From positions 1 through 28,916 of the forward strand of contig CAZNLR010000054.1 in assembly GCA_964574215.1 (NCBI GenBank): a DNA stretch of 28,916 nt, written 5' to 3'. Numbering within the stretch: the first letter of the stretch is position 1; every line of letters starts with the position of its first letter. Made by a program: the position numbers and the translations under genes. Source of the DNA: GCA-2725625 sp964574215. GTDB lineage: Bacteria; Pseudomonadota; Alphaproteobacteria; Rhodospirillales; UBA2165. Below the pieces are notes generated by a model that was not told the origin of the DNA, searched no databases, and was given only the letters and a program-made list of their open reading frames with translations. This document shows positions 1 through 8,255 of this stretch, piece by piece.

Positions 1-144
1 AATGCCACGGCGCACAAGTTGGAACTTAAATCATGCCGGGTCCGTTGGTGGACCATTCAATCTCTATTGTACATATGCCAACAGTTTATTCAAGAAAATC
101 GTGGTTTATCAGATCGGATTCGTGGCAGACTCGCCGGCACATAA
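1..144 (+). CDS. Possible 3' end of a gene entering from the left edge (unrecognised)
   Basis: Frame 1 is open from the first base of the window to a TAA at 142-144, giving 47 residues rich in Arg, Leu and Gln (the last residues read RIRGRLAGT). The stop lies 18 bases before the ATG of the next gene, whose ribosome binding site falls in the gap. That spacing would suit an operon. An open stretch this short can occur by chance, and I recognise no family. Confidence 0.3.
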   Translation, partial: NATAHKLELKSCRVRWWTIQSLLYICQQFIQENRGLSDRIRGRLAGT

Positions 145-162
145 CGAGGGAGATTAGGGTCA

Positions 163-831
163 ATGGCAGAAGAACTTAAGCTCGATCGCGTTAAATGGGC
201 AGAGGGAGATATTCTAACATTTTATATTTATTCGTATCTTTTTGAACGCCGAATGGGGTCATCATGGACAGAAGAGCAGTGGTGGGGTGGAGGGTTAGAA
301 GGAAAAGACTTTGAAAAAGGGAACCAAAACACTAGATCGTTGAGTCTGGATTGCAAACTTGCATGGCCGCCGGTGAAAGAGTTCAGCAGTATTACAATTC
401 ATCTTGAAGAGCGCGCCGAAGACGAAAATGAGGAAGAGGAGAAGGATGTCAAATTCGGTAATCTCAGTGATCTGTATGAGATACTCGAATATCATCGGAA
501 TGCAGATAATGGAAAGATATACGTTTTCTGGGGCAACGAAGAAGACCAAACGGAGGACCTTAGTTCACTTGACGTTTATCTGAATGTCGATGAAGACACA
601 ATTAATACTCTTGCCGCTTCAGTATCGCCGTCTTGTGAATTTAAAATTCAACTAGCCGTGGGGAAGGTCCTCGCTCCACATAAAGCGCGAGTACAAGAGT
701 ACGAAATGGATAGAAAATTTGGACTGATTAACACGAACAAGAAGTCCAAAGCTGAAGTTGATTACAGACTGGCTGAATTTGGCGAGAACAACTGTATGAC
801 TTGTAGATACCGTATAGACGATAAGGCCTAA
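163..831 (+). CDS. Hypothetical acidic cytoplasmic protein, 222 aa
   Basis: I do not recognise this protein. It has no signal peptide and no membrane segment. It is markedly acidic, with a run of Glu/Asp around residues 84-95, and is rich in aromatic residues in the first 50 (several Trp and Tyr). The C-terminus contains a CMTC pair close to the end that could bind metal, but two cysteines alone are weak evidence. The ATG is preceded by a purine-rich GGGAGATTAGGG stretch that serves as a ribosome binding site. The base composition looks more AT-rich than in the operons to the right, and the gene sits in an IS-containing accessory stretch, so it may have been acquired. The function is unknown. 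That it is a real gene is likely from its length and start signal. Confidence 0.6.
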   Translation: MAEELKLDRVKWAEGDILTFYIYSYLFERRMGSSWTEEQWWGGGLEGKDFEKGNQNTRSLSLDCKLAWPPVKEFSSITIHLEERAEDENEEEEKDVKFGNLSDLYEILEYHRNADNGKIYVFWGNEEDQTEDLSSLDVYLNVDEDTINTLAASVSPSCEFKIQLAVGKVLAPHKARVQEYEMDRKFGLINTNKKSKAEVDYRLAEFGENNCMTCRYRIDDKA

Positions 832-968
832 TGTGAATTTGTACAGGCGCCACTGTTCTTGCGAGGAGTATGCGTGTTACATTTTCCAGAGGAAATTTAG
901 TCTGTCAGATTGGAATGCGGATCCAAGCGCACTATTCTAAACCAAAGAACCTGATAAGGTTTGAGTGA

Positions 969-1241
969 TTAATCGATTTCGAGGTCGAAATCCTGAAGTT
1001 CGTTCGATCCGGTACTAATCCGTTCGATGTTGCTCGAAAGATCATCTAAACGGTTTTCCATACCAACAATATACTCTTCCAACTGAAGCTGCACCTGATC
1101 ACTTTTGTAAATGTAATACACCAGGTGAAACCCCAATAGTACAATAGCCAAGGCAGGTGAGTAGTAAGCTGCAAGAAAACCACTAACCACTACTACCACG
1201 AATCCCCAAATTAGGGCAGTGAACACGTGAACATTATACAT
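969..1241 (-). CDS. Small membrane protein with C-terminal coiled-coil tail, 90 aa
   Basis: No family is recognised. Two hydrophobic helices lie at about residues 6-24 and 27-46, the first with a run of five valines. A charged, heptad-like tail follows (about 48-90, with the pattern LQLEEYIVGMENRLDDLSS) that probably forms a coiled coil. I chose the ATG at 1241 because AGG lies eight bases upstream. A GTG nine bases further out (1250) overlaps that ribosome binding site and is less likely. It stands alone on the minus strand between unrelated plus-strand genes. A small inner-membrane protein that oligomerises through its tail is a reasonable guess from shape only. Confidence 0.5.
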   Translation of the reverse strand: MYNVHVFTALIWGFVVVVVSGFLAAYYSPALAIVLLGFHLVYYIYKSDQVQLQLEEYIVGMENRLDDLSSNIERISTGSNELQDFDLEID

Positions 1242-1531
1242 TTTCCCCACCTTTCTTCTGAATACTAAATGTACTCGATAACATCGAGTTGCGGGGAATA
1301 TTAATCTCGCCGTCTCTGTCTCCTCGATTTCTTTGTGATCTACTCTAACTTACGATTTCGAGAGGTCGTCAGGCGCCCATCAATCAGTTTCCGCTCCCTT
1401 CCAGACCATGCCATCACAACCGCATCGCCGTAATCAAGTTGAGTTGGAGGTGTTGTTCTAACTGATGGCACTTCTACTTGGACAAATCTCGCAAGGAGAC
1501 TTAGGTTGGTCACAAAGGAATTGGGTATCGA

Positions 1532-2127
1532 ATGGTCAAGATGATCTCTTGGAATATAGCCCGGCGTAAAGAGTGTTGGCGAACTCTTGCAGATTCAGAT
1601 GCTGATGTAGCATTGCTTCAAGAGGCAATAGAACCGCCTGACGATATGGCAGCGTCGTTTGACATCAATCCAGCACCTTGGGAGACAGTTGGTGCCGGGA
1701 AGAATAGGCCGTGGCGGACAGCAATCGTCAAGTTATCAGATAAAGTTGAGGTTAAATGGCATGAGTCAAAGCCTATTACTGAGGCATTGGCTGGAGAATT
1801 AGGGGTTAGTCGACCAGGAACATTGTCTGTCGCCACGATACAACCAACATCGAGCAAACCATTCTTTGTCGCTTCCATGTACGCTTTGTGGGAGCAACTT
1901 CATAAAGATGTGGGAAGCAGATACCTCTATAGACTGTCACGCTTCAACTCGCTTTGATAACATGTGTAGCGTACTGGCACGGATCAAAGACCAAGTAACA
2001 TCCGTATCTTCGAGGCAGATTTCAGATGCCAGCGTTTGGTTGACTGCAGCACTGTCCACGGACTTCTCGCAATCGATGGACAGTTGGACAGAATGGCTCA
2101 CGAATCCCGGTGATTTGAAACGTTGCT
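1532..2127 (+). pseudogene. Broken endonuclease/exonuclease/phosphatase (EEP) family gene
   Basis: The first open stretch (1532-1957, 141 codons) begins MVKMISWNIARR and continues to DVALLQEA. These are the hallmark first two motifs of the EEP superfamily (exonuclease III/DNase I fold), where the Asn and the Glu of QEA bind metal. A later FFVASMYALWE segment resembles the next core strand. Intact members are usually around 250-300 residues, but here the frame stops at 1957. Coding-like sequence may continue in another frame (about 1925-2127) until the left end of the IS6 element at 2128. The catalytic Asp/His motifs of the C-terminal half are not seen. It is probably an inactive remnant, damaged by a frameshift and by the IS insertion or an IS-driven deletion. 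The exact right edge is uncertain. Confidence 0.55.
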
Positions 2128-2936
2128 GGCATTGTCAGAGGAAAACCGCTTGAGGGTTCAATTTGTGCCAACTAGCGTGTTGGGATGAAAAATCCGTTCC
2201 GTTATTACAAGACTTCCCCAGATATTATTCGCTCAGCAGTGAAGATGTGTATCTGTTTCCCCCTTTCACTGAGGCAGGTTGAGGATCTACTCCACGAGCG
2301 AGGGATTGAAATTAGCTACGAAACAGTTCGGGCTTGGTGGACCAAGTTCGGTCCCTTATTTGCAGCTGAGATCAGAAAGAAGAGAGGCTCAAACAACCAG
2401 AATTGGTCACGGTGGCGCTGGCATCTTGACGAGGTTTTTGTGCGGATCAACGGAGAGACTCACTATCTTTGGCGGGCAGTTGATCATGAAGGTGAAATTC
2501 TTGAAGAATTTGTCACAAAGAAGCGAGATCGGAAGTCAGCACTTAGATTTTTAAAAAAAGCAATGAAGCGGTACGGACAGCCTAAAATCATTGTGATTGA
2601 TAAACTGCGTTCCTATGGGGCCACAATGAATGTTATTGGAAACGCTGATTGCCAATTGACCGGCCGTTGGCTGAACAATCGGACCGAAAACTCGCACCAA
2701 CCTTTTCGACGACGAGAGCGAGCAATGACGAAATTCAGGAGTATGAAGTCACTCCAAAAATTTGTCTCGATCCATTCTCCGATTCATAACCACTTCAACC
2801 AAGAACGCCATCTCTACATTCGTCAAACATTCAAGCTTAACCGTTCTGCTACTTTAACTGAGTGGCGATAACTCGCGATCTGAAAATTTATCCCTAACTG
2901 CCGTTTGAGATCAATTCAATTTACTCTGACAATGCC
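2128..2936 (+). mobile_element. IS6-family insertion sequence, apparently complete (809 bp)
   Basis: The element is delimited by terminal inverted repeats. The left end, GGCATTGTCAGAG, is at 2128-2140. The right end, read on the minus strand from 2936, is the same 13 bases, followed by TAAATTG. A single transposase gene (2185-2871) fills the interior, as expected for IS6 elements of about 0.8 kb. The flanking octamers (2120-2127 and 2937-2944) agree at only 5 of 8 positions. There is therefore no clear target-site duplication, which is common where IS6 elements have recombined with one another. Confidence 0.85.
2185..2871 (+). CDS. IS6-family DDE transposase, 228 aa
   Basis: This transposase catalyses replicative cointegrate formation for the surrounding IS. 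The N-terminus has the IS6 helix-turn-helix region (FRYYKTSPDIIRSAV, then LSLRQVEDLLHERGIEISYETVRAWW). The catalytic acids are visible in their usual contexts: Asp82 in WHLDEVFV, Asp139 in VIDKLRSYG, and Glu168 in NNRTENSHQPFRRRE. The length is close to the family norm of about 235 residues, with no internal stop or frameshift, so the protein may be active. It lies between matching inverted repeats and directly downstream of the end of the bam operon, in the opposite orientation. Confidence 0.9.
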   Translation: MKNPFRYYKTSPDIIRSAVKMCICFPLSLRQVEDLLHERGIEISYETVRAWWTKFGPLFAAEIRKKRGSNNQNWSRWRWHLDEVFVRINGETHYLWRAVDHEGEILEEFVTKKRDRKSALRFLKKAMKRYGQPKIIVIDKLRSYGATMNVIGNADCQLTGRWLNNRTENSHQPFRRRERAMTKFRSMKSLQKFVSIHSPIHNHFNQERHLYIRQTFKLNRSATLTEWR

Positions 2937-2959
2937 ATCTTGTTGAATGGCGCCACCTA

Positions 2960-3000
2960 GCTGGCTAGATTTAAACAGCCCGCTAGCTTTTACGGGATTG
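2960..3000 (-). terminator. Weak candidate terminator after the bam operon
   Basis: Just beyond the last bam gene, reading on the minus strand, CCCG and CGGG bracket a 10-base AAAAGCTAGC-containing loop. They are followed by a second CTAGC/GCTAG pairing and an AT-rich stretch (TTTAAAT). There is no proper U-tract and the stems are short, so this is only a possible transcription end. It lies between the stop of bamC copy 2 and the right end of the IS6 element. Confidence 0.25.
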
Positions 3001-3035
3001 CTAAATTTCCTCTGACGGTACCGAGTACACAGACG

Positions 3036-3626
3036 TTACTCGAAATCTTCTTTCACGTTGCTTTGGGGAAAGTTTCCGAGCGCTTTGGGCATTTGATTCA
3101 GTCTTTCGAGGACCGTGTCTGCGCCGTGTTGATTTACCAGCATTTCCAATCCGACTTCTATATCTCCGCGCTTCTCCTGCGGCTTTTCGTCCTGCGCCAC
3201 TTCCCGTTCTTCATAGGTTAGGGAATCTGCCTCACAAACCTTGACACACCAGGGCTCATCCAGCGCCGGGACCGTTTCACACATGTCACATTTCAGCGGC
3301 AAACCGGAATCCGGCTCGAAGAAAAAATCTCGGGATGGGCAGGAAGACCGGCAGAAACTGCATTCGCTGTAATCCTTGCCGTTGATCGTATACATATGCC
3401 GACCGCTGCATTCGGCTGCCGTGTAGTCGCCGGCGCGAATGGGAACATATTCATCATTTATCTCGTCCGAAATTACCCGAATTCGCGACAATGCGGGATT
3501 GACGCTGCTGTATCTCGGTTTGGCGTGAAAGGCGGAGCACGCCATTTCACAGGCGCGGCAACCGGTGCATTTATCTATATCGACTTTAATTTCTTTGACA
3601 ATTTTTGTCATTTGTCCCTGCGTCAC
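3036..3626 (-). CDS. bamC: BamC-like iron-sulfur electron-transfer subunit, copy 2
   Basis: This is the electron-transfer partner of the tungsten BamB subunit in class II benzoyl-CoA reductase. Twelve cysteines can hold three [4Fe-4S] clusters: Cys20, 23, 26 and 30 (CTGCRACEMAC), then Cys73, 89, 92 and 96, then Cys113, 116, 127 and 131 (CDMC and WCVKVC). The last 50 residues are a cluster-free, charged helical tail. I chose the GTG at 3626 because GGAG lies eight bases upstream (3635-3638) and the first copy has the same arrangement. An internal ATG at codon 6 is the alternative. It is the last gene of the operon, 48 bases after bamB copy 2. The tail is the part most different from copy 1. 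Confidence 0.85.
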   Translation of the reverse strand: MTQGQMTKIVKEIKVDIDKCTGCRACEMACSAFHAKPRYSSVNPALSRIRVISDEINDEYVPIRAGDYTAAECSGRHMYTINGKDYSECSFCRSSCPSRDFFFEPDSGLPLKCDMCETVPALDEPWCVKVCEADSLTYEEREVAQDEKPQEKRGDIEVGLEMLVNQHGADTVLERLNQMPKALGNFPQSNVKEDFE

Positions 3627-3674
3627 GGCACCATCTCCATATATTCAACTGCGCGCCCATCCGGCCATAAATCT

Positions 3675-5603
3675 CTAGGCGGGAACGGCTTCCTCTACCT
3701 TTAAAATCCCTCTTTCTTCGAGGTCCTTGGCGACGAAATCCAAATCCAATTTTTTCAAGGTCTCGTAGGTTGGAATACCCTCGCTGTCCCATCCTTTGAA
3801 ATTGTAATATTTGGATAGCAGCGCTTGTTCCTTCTCTTCGTCCCTTACGGCCCAATGGTCCTCAGGCGGACGTTCATACTTGCGCCGTAAACCTCTTCTT
3901 ACATTCACCGCCCTAACGAGAACCCGAATTCTTTGAGCGATATTCCATAATTCCTGCTTATCGATATCCATGCCGCTCGACAGGGAGATAAATTGAGGAA
4001 TATTGTTCATATGATAGGCGACGCCGCCGCCAAACTGGCCCCTGAAAGATGACACAAATCCGCACAATCCGGTCGAGTCATCGACGTAATGCATGGCCTC
4101 GTTCCATTCGACGATGTCACAGATCGCTTCATCTGAAATCTCATTTCGTTTTTTCCAATTGAGGAAATATTCCTTGAACTTTTCGTCTGGAGCCGCCTCC
4201 CATTTTTTGACAAACTCTTCTCTCTCCTCCTGGGTGGCTAGGGGATCTTGGGGAAAGGAGCCTTCAATCTGAGTGATACTCATTTTTTCACCGGTGGCAA
4301 TCATGAGGAAGAAGGCTGGGTTTACCTTGCCTAGCTTAATGGGTAATTGCTCAAATTTTTTCACCGTATTGTGGTCATAGGCCTCTGCGCCATTCCCGAT
4401 CAACCTCGCCGCTTCAGAAATGCTATAAGCGAGGGTATCACCAATGCCTTCCCGGCGAACGATTTTTTCCAGCAGATAGAAGAACCGGCCTCTTGAATCC
4501 TCCGGCATTTCCGGAAAGTCATCGTCCGTCAATATGCCGGCCTCCAGCAACTCAAGAGCGAACGCGATCGTTTGCGGTGTCGAGTAGGAATCGACGCCGT
4601 ATTCCTGGGCCACACCCAGGATTTCATAGCTGAAATCCAGTTCCAGGAAGGCCGCCATGTGATAGGTATCCTTACCGAAACATTTGTAGCCAAACCGGCG
4701 CTGTCCCGGCCAATTGATAACGTTTCGGCATTTCTTGGCGCAGTTGAAGCACCCGGTCTGCCGGTCCATGTTATCATATTTCCAATTCGTCCATCTTTCC
4801 TGAAGTTCATCGCTCCAGTAATCTCTTATCCTTTCGCGCGAATTGCCCCACGAAAAATTATCGTGGTGGAAACCATCGTCTTCATCAACGGCCATCCAGT
4901 CGCCGTTATCATCACTCCCGCCAATTAATTTGTGTATATCCGTGGCCTTCTCAAAGAGTTCCAACGGAGCGGCGATATTGACGTCCTTGGTGCCGCGCAC
5001 GGCAATTGCCTTTAAACCTTTGTCGCCCATCACGACTCCCACGCCACGGGCCGCACTGGCGTGATTATGGTCGATGGACGCCATATAGACCTTGTTCTCA
5101 CCGGCCAAACCAATAGCAGCCACCTGGTATTTTTGATTCTTCAACTCATTCTTCAGAAATTCGCCGGTTTCCGTGGTGCCCATGCCCTTGAGGTGAGAGG
5201 CGTCACGTATTTCCACCGTATCGTCGTGGATATACAGATAGACCAGTTCCGGGGACTTGCCGCGGATGATGATCCTGTCATACCCGGCGAACTTCAGTTC
5301 CGGCCCGAAAAATCCGCCGAACAATGAATGGGCCATATAATTGGTCTGAGGAGAAATAGTGTTCACCGCCGTACGATTGGCGGAGGGAACAGGCGTGCCA
5401 TGCAAAAGGCCGGTGCTGAATATCAGGAGATTGTCGGGAGAAAAAGCGTCAACGTCAGGTGGCACCCTTTCATACAGAATCTTGGCGGCTATCCCCTGTC
5501 CCCCTAAGAATCGTTCGGTGTCCCGGAGATCTGTTTCCACCTTTTCTATGCTGCCCCTAGATAAATCGATTTCTAGATTGAACCCAGTCTCGGCGTATCT
5601 CAT
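3675..5603 (-). CDS. bamB: BamB-like tungsten benzoyl-CoA reductase catalytic subunit, copy 2
   Basis: This member of the aldehyde:ferredoxin oxidoreductase (AOR) family has 642 residues, close to the roughly 650 of Geobacter BamB. In the family role it carries a tungsten bis-pyranopterin and reduces the ring of benzoyl-CoA to the cyclic 1,5-dienoyl-CoA. The [4Fe-4S] ligands are visible as Cys285-x2-Cys288-x3-Cys292 and Cys514 (LCGF), the same spacing pattern as in AOR. Cys308 in GYKCFG and the His pair at 246-247 (GFHHDNF) are conserved with copy 1. They are candidates for the tungsten ligand and active-site His reported for BamB. Differences from copy 1 concentrate at about 211-280 and 293-313, near those residues. 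Substrate specificity may therefore differ. The start context is shared with copy 1, although the gene lies 80 bases after bamC copy 1 instead of overlapping it. Confidence 0.87.
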   Translation of the reverse strand: MRYAETGFNLEIDLSRGSIEKVETDLRDTERFLGGQGIAAKILYERVPPDVDAFSPDNLLIFSTGLLHGTPVPSANRTAVNTISPQTNYMAHSLFGGFFGPELKFAGYDRIIIRGKSPELVYLYIHDDTVEIRDASHLKGMGTTETGEFLKNELKNQKYQVAAIGLAGENKVYMASIDHNHASAARGVGVVMGDKGLKAIAVRGTKDVNIAAPLELFEKATDIHKLIGGSDDNGDWMAVDEDDGFHHDNFSWGNSRERIRDYWSDELQERWTNWKYDNMDRQTGCFNCAKKCRNVINWPGQRRFGYKCFGKDTYHMAAFLELDFSYEILGVAQEYGVDSYSTPQTIAFALELLEAGILTDDDFPEMPEDSRGRFFYLLEKIVRREGIGDTLAYSISEAARLIGNGAEAYDHNTVKKFEQLPIKLGKVNPAFFLMIATGEKMSITQIEGSFPQDPLATQEEREEFVKKWEAAPDEKFKEYFLNWKKRNEISDEAICDIVEWNEAMHYVDDSTGLCGFVSSFRGQFGGGVAYHMNNIPQFISLSSGMDIDKQELWNIAQRIRVLVRAVNVRRGLRRKYERPPEDHWAVRDEEKEQALLSKYYNFKGWDSEGIPTYETLKKLDLDFVAKDLEERGILKVEEAVPA

Positions 5604-5683
5604 TTGCTTACCTCAATTATCTGAACCAAATCCGAAGGGATATTTCCGACAAATATTGATCCCCCAACCACTTGGACTTAGCT

Positions 5684-6280
5684 TCACGTTTGACCGGAAT
5701 CCTCATCGGCGCCGGTCTGAGACAGGAAGGCTTGAGCCTTGGGCATCTGGCTCAGACCCTCACGGACCGCTTCCATACCATATTGCTTAACCAGCAATTC
5801 CAAACCGTCATCAATATCCCCGCTCTTGTCCTGCCACTTTTCCCCCGGTTCCACTTCCCGCTCTTCATAGGTCAGGGCGTTAGTATGACAAACCTGGACG
5901 CACCACGGCTCGTCAAGGGCCGGAACAGTTTCACACATGTCACATTTCATCGGCAAACCGGAATCCGGTTCGAAGAAGAAATCCCGGGACGGGCAGGCGG
6001 ACCGGCAGAAGCTGCATTCGCTATAGTCCTTGCCGTCGATGGTATACATATGCCTGCCGCTGCATTCGACAGCGGTATAGTCGCCGGCGCGGACGGGAAC
6101 ATATTCATCATTTAACTCATCCGTCACCACCCGAATGCGGGACAGCGCCGGATTGATGCTGCTGTATCGGGGCGTGGCGTGAAAGGCGGAGCACGCCATT
6201 TCACAGGCGCAGCAACCGGTACACTCATCGATATTAACCTTTATCTCTTTAACGACTTTCATCGTTTGCCCTGTCGTCAC
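5684..6280 (-). CDS. bamC: BamC-like iron-sulfur electron-transfer subunit, copy 1
   Basis: This 198-residue ferredoxin-type subunit carries electrons to BamB copy 1. It has the same twelve cluster cysteines as copy 2, at identical positions through residue 131, plus one extra cysteine at position 24 inside the first motif (CTGCCAC). The frame stays open 14 codons further upstream to 6322. I place the start at the GTG at 6280, because GGAG lies eight bases upstream (6289-6292) and because copy 2 has the same start, spacing and leading residues. The gene begins 46 bases after bamB copy 1. The C-terminal tail ends in an acidic SQTGADEDSGQT stretch not shared with copy 2. Confidence 0.85.
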   Translation of the reverse strand: MTTGQTMKVVKEIKVNIDECTGCCACEMACSAFHATPRYSSINPALSRIRVVTDELNDEYVPVRAGDYTAVECSGRHMYTIDGKDYSECSFCRSACPSRDFFFEPDSGLPMKCDMCETVPALDEPWCVQVCHTNALTYEEREVEPGEKWQDKSGDIDDGLELLVKQYGMEAVREGLSQMPKAQAFLSQTGADEDSGQT

Positions 6281-6326
6281 GGTACTATCTCCAAATATTA
6301 AACAACCGGTATCCGGCCACAAATTA

Positions 6327-8255
6327 CTAGGCGGGAACGGTTTCCTTTGCCTCTAAAATTCCTCTTTCTTCGAGATCCCCGGCGACGTAATCCAAACTCA
6401 GAGATTCCAGCATTTCGCGGGTGGGAATGCCATCGTCGTTCCATCCCCTGAATTTGTAATATTTACTCAGGAGGGCTTGTTCGGACTCTTCATCCCTGAC
6501 CGCCCAATGGTCCTCGGGTGGCCGTTCGAGCTTTCGGCGCAAACCTCTTCTCACATTAACGGCCCTGACGAGATTCCTAATTCTCTGGGAAGTCGTCCAT
6601 AAATCGTCCTTGCTCATATCGAAGCCGGTCGCCATCGAGATGATCTCGGGAAGATTGTTCAAATGATAGGCTATATCCCCGCCGAACTGCCCCCTGAAGG
6701 AAGATACGAATCCGCAGGTTCCGATTGAATCGTCGATATAGTGCATGGCTTCATTCCACCGGACGATGTCGCAGACAGCCTCATCTGAAATTTCGCTGCG
6801 TTTTTCCCAATTCAGGAAATAGTCCTTGAACTTTTGATCAGGCACCGCATCCCAATCATCCACATAGGCTTGCCGCTCTTCCGGAGTCGGCAATGGATCC
6901 TGGGGAAAGGAGCCTTCGATCTGGGTAATGTTCATCTTCTCACCAGTGGCGATCATCAGAAAGAAGGCCGGATTGACCTTACCTAATTTGATCGGCACCT
7001 GCTCGAATTTTTTCGTCGTGTTGTGATCATATTCTTCGGCGCCGTTACCGATTTGAATGGCCGCATGGGAAACGCCGTTGGCCAGAATATCGCCGATCCC
7101 TTCCCTGCGAACGATTTTCTCCAACATGTAATAAAATCGGCCAGGTGAATCTTCCGGCATTCCGGGAAAGTCCTCATCGGTCAATATACCGGCCTCGAGA
7201 AGCTCCAGCGCAAAGGCCATCACTTGCGGTGTCGCATAAGAGTCGACGCCATACTCCTGGGCGACGCTCAGTATGTCATAGCTGAAGTCACGTTCTTGAA
7301 AAGCCGCCATATGATAGGTGGCCGCGCCGAAACATTTATAGCCGAACTTATGTTTACCCGGTCGAGCGATAGCTATGCGGCATTCCTTCGAACAGTTGTA
7401 ACAACCCGTCTGCCGCTCCATGTTGTCATTTTTGATCTTGGCAAATTTGGCCTCGACTTCTGGGGTCCAGTACCCCTTTTGCCGCACACGCGCATTGCCC
7501 CAAGCGAAATTATCGTGGTGGAAGCTGTCATCCAACTCGACAGCCATATTATCCCCGCACCCTTCGCTCTCGTAGATCTTCTTGTGCAAAGCCTGGCTTA
7601 TTTCGAACATTTGCGCTGGCTCGGCGATATTAATGCCCTTTGTTCCTCGAACGGCTATGGCTTTTAATCGCTTGTCGCCCATGATCACACCCACCCCTCG
7701 GGAGGCGCTGGCATGGTTGTGATCCATGGAGGCCATAAAGACCCTGTTTTCACCGGCCAGGCCAATGGCGACGACCTGGACTTTTTGATCGTCCAATTCC
7801 TTCTTTAAGAAATTCCCGGTTTCCGTGGTGCCTTTGCCGGCAAGGTGAGAGGCATCGCGTATTTCGACAACGTCATTGTTGATGTATAGATAAACCAGTT
7901 CCGGCGACTTGCCTCGAAAGACGATCCTGTCATAACCGGCATATTTCAATTCCGGACCGAAAAACCCGCCAAACAATGAATGGGACATAAAGTTTGTCTG
8001 AGGAGATATCGTGTTCACTGCCGTACGGTTGGCAGCGGGAGCAGGGGTGCCGTGCAAAAGACCGGTGCTGAATATCAATAGATTGTCAGGAGAAAAGGCG
8101 TCAACGTCGGGCGGCACGCGTTCAAATATCGTCTTGGCGGCCCGACCCTGACCACCGAAATAGAGTTCAATTTCTTTGGGGTCGTTTTCGACCTTTTCAA
8201 TACTGCCCTTGGTGAGATCAATTTCCAGATCGAACCCTGTTACGGCGTATCTCAT
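6327..8255 (-). CDS. bamB: BamB-like tungsten benzoyl-CoA reductase catalytic subunit, copy 1
   Basis: This AOR-family catalytic subunit (642 residues) has the N-terminal pterin-binding region (residues 1-210, with NRTAVNTISPQTN and MDHNHASASRGVGV) and a central helical domain. The [4Fe-4S] ligands are Cys285, Cys288, Cys292 and Cys514. The conserved His246-His247 and Cys308 (GYKCFG) are likely active-site residues by comparison with the BamB literature, though I cannot align them here. The ATG overlaps the stop of the bamI-like gene in an ATGA, with GGAG eight bases upstream, so the two are translationally coupled. This is what ties the BamBC pair to the Nuo/Hdr-like electron-input genes. 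An AOR-family enzyme alone could be an aldehyde oxidoreductase; the complete bamD-I set beside it makes the aryl-CoA reductase role much more likely. Confidence 0.88.
   Translation of the reverse strand: MRYAVTGFDLEIDLTKGSIEKVENDPKEIELYFGGQGRAAKTIFERVPPDVDAFSPDNLLIFSTGLLHGTPAPAANRTAVNTISPQTNFMSHSLFGGFFGPELKYAGYDRIVFRGKSPELVYLYINNDVVEIRDASHLAGKGTTETGNFLKKELDDQKVQVVAIGLAGENRVFMASMDHNHASASRGVGVIMGDKRLKAIAVRGTKGINIAEPAQMFEISQALHKKIYESEGCGDNMAVELDDSFHHDNFAWGNARVRQKGYWTPEVEAKFAKIKNDNMERQTGCYNCSKECRIAIARPGKHKFGYKCFGAATYHMAAFQERDFSYDILSVAQEYGVDSYATPQVMAFALELLEAGILTDEDFPGMPEDSPGRFYYMLEKIVRREGIGDILANGVSHAAIQIGNGAEEYDHNTTKKFEQVPIKLGKVNPAFFLMIATGEKMNITQIEGSFPQDPLPTPEERQAYVDDWDAVPDQKFKDYFLNWEKRSEISDEAVCDIVRWNEAMHYIDDSIGTCGFVSSFRGQFGGDIAYHLNNLPEIISMATGFDMSKDDLWTTSQRIRNLVRAVNVRRGLRRKLERPPEDHWAVRDEESEQALLSKYYKFRGWNDDGIPTREMLESLSLDYVAGDLEERGILEAKETVPA

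Larger units (their letters stand above)
3036..8255 (-). repeat. Tandem duplication of a bamB-bamC gene pair
   Basis: Two successive units encode a 642-residue BamB followed by a BamC of 198 or 196 residues. The homology extends outside the coding sequence. Both bamB starts sit in the shared context AAGCAAATGAGATACGC. Both bamC genes start at GTG with GGAG exactly eight bases upstream. The bamB-to-bamC gaps are nearly equal (46 and 48 bases). The two BamB proteins look about 70% identical by eye, with no length difference. The duplication is therefore old but both copies are intact. Confidence 0.9.

Noticed and set aside
887..3014. A 14-base identity (CAGAGGAAATTTAG) between 887-900 and the reverse complement of 3001-3014
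   Set aside because: A match of this length is expected a few times by chance in a window of this size, and the flanks do not extend it.
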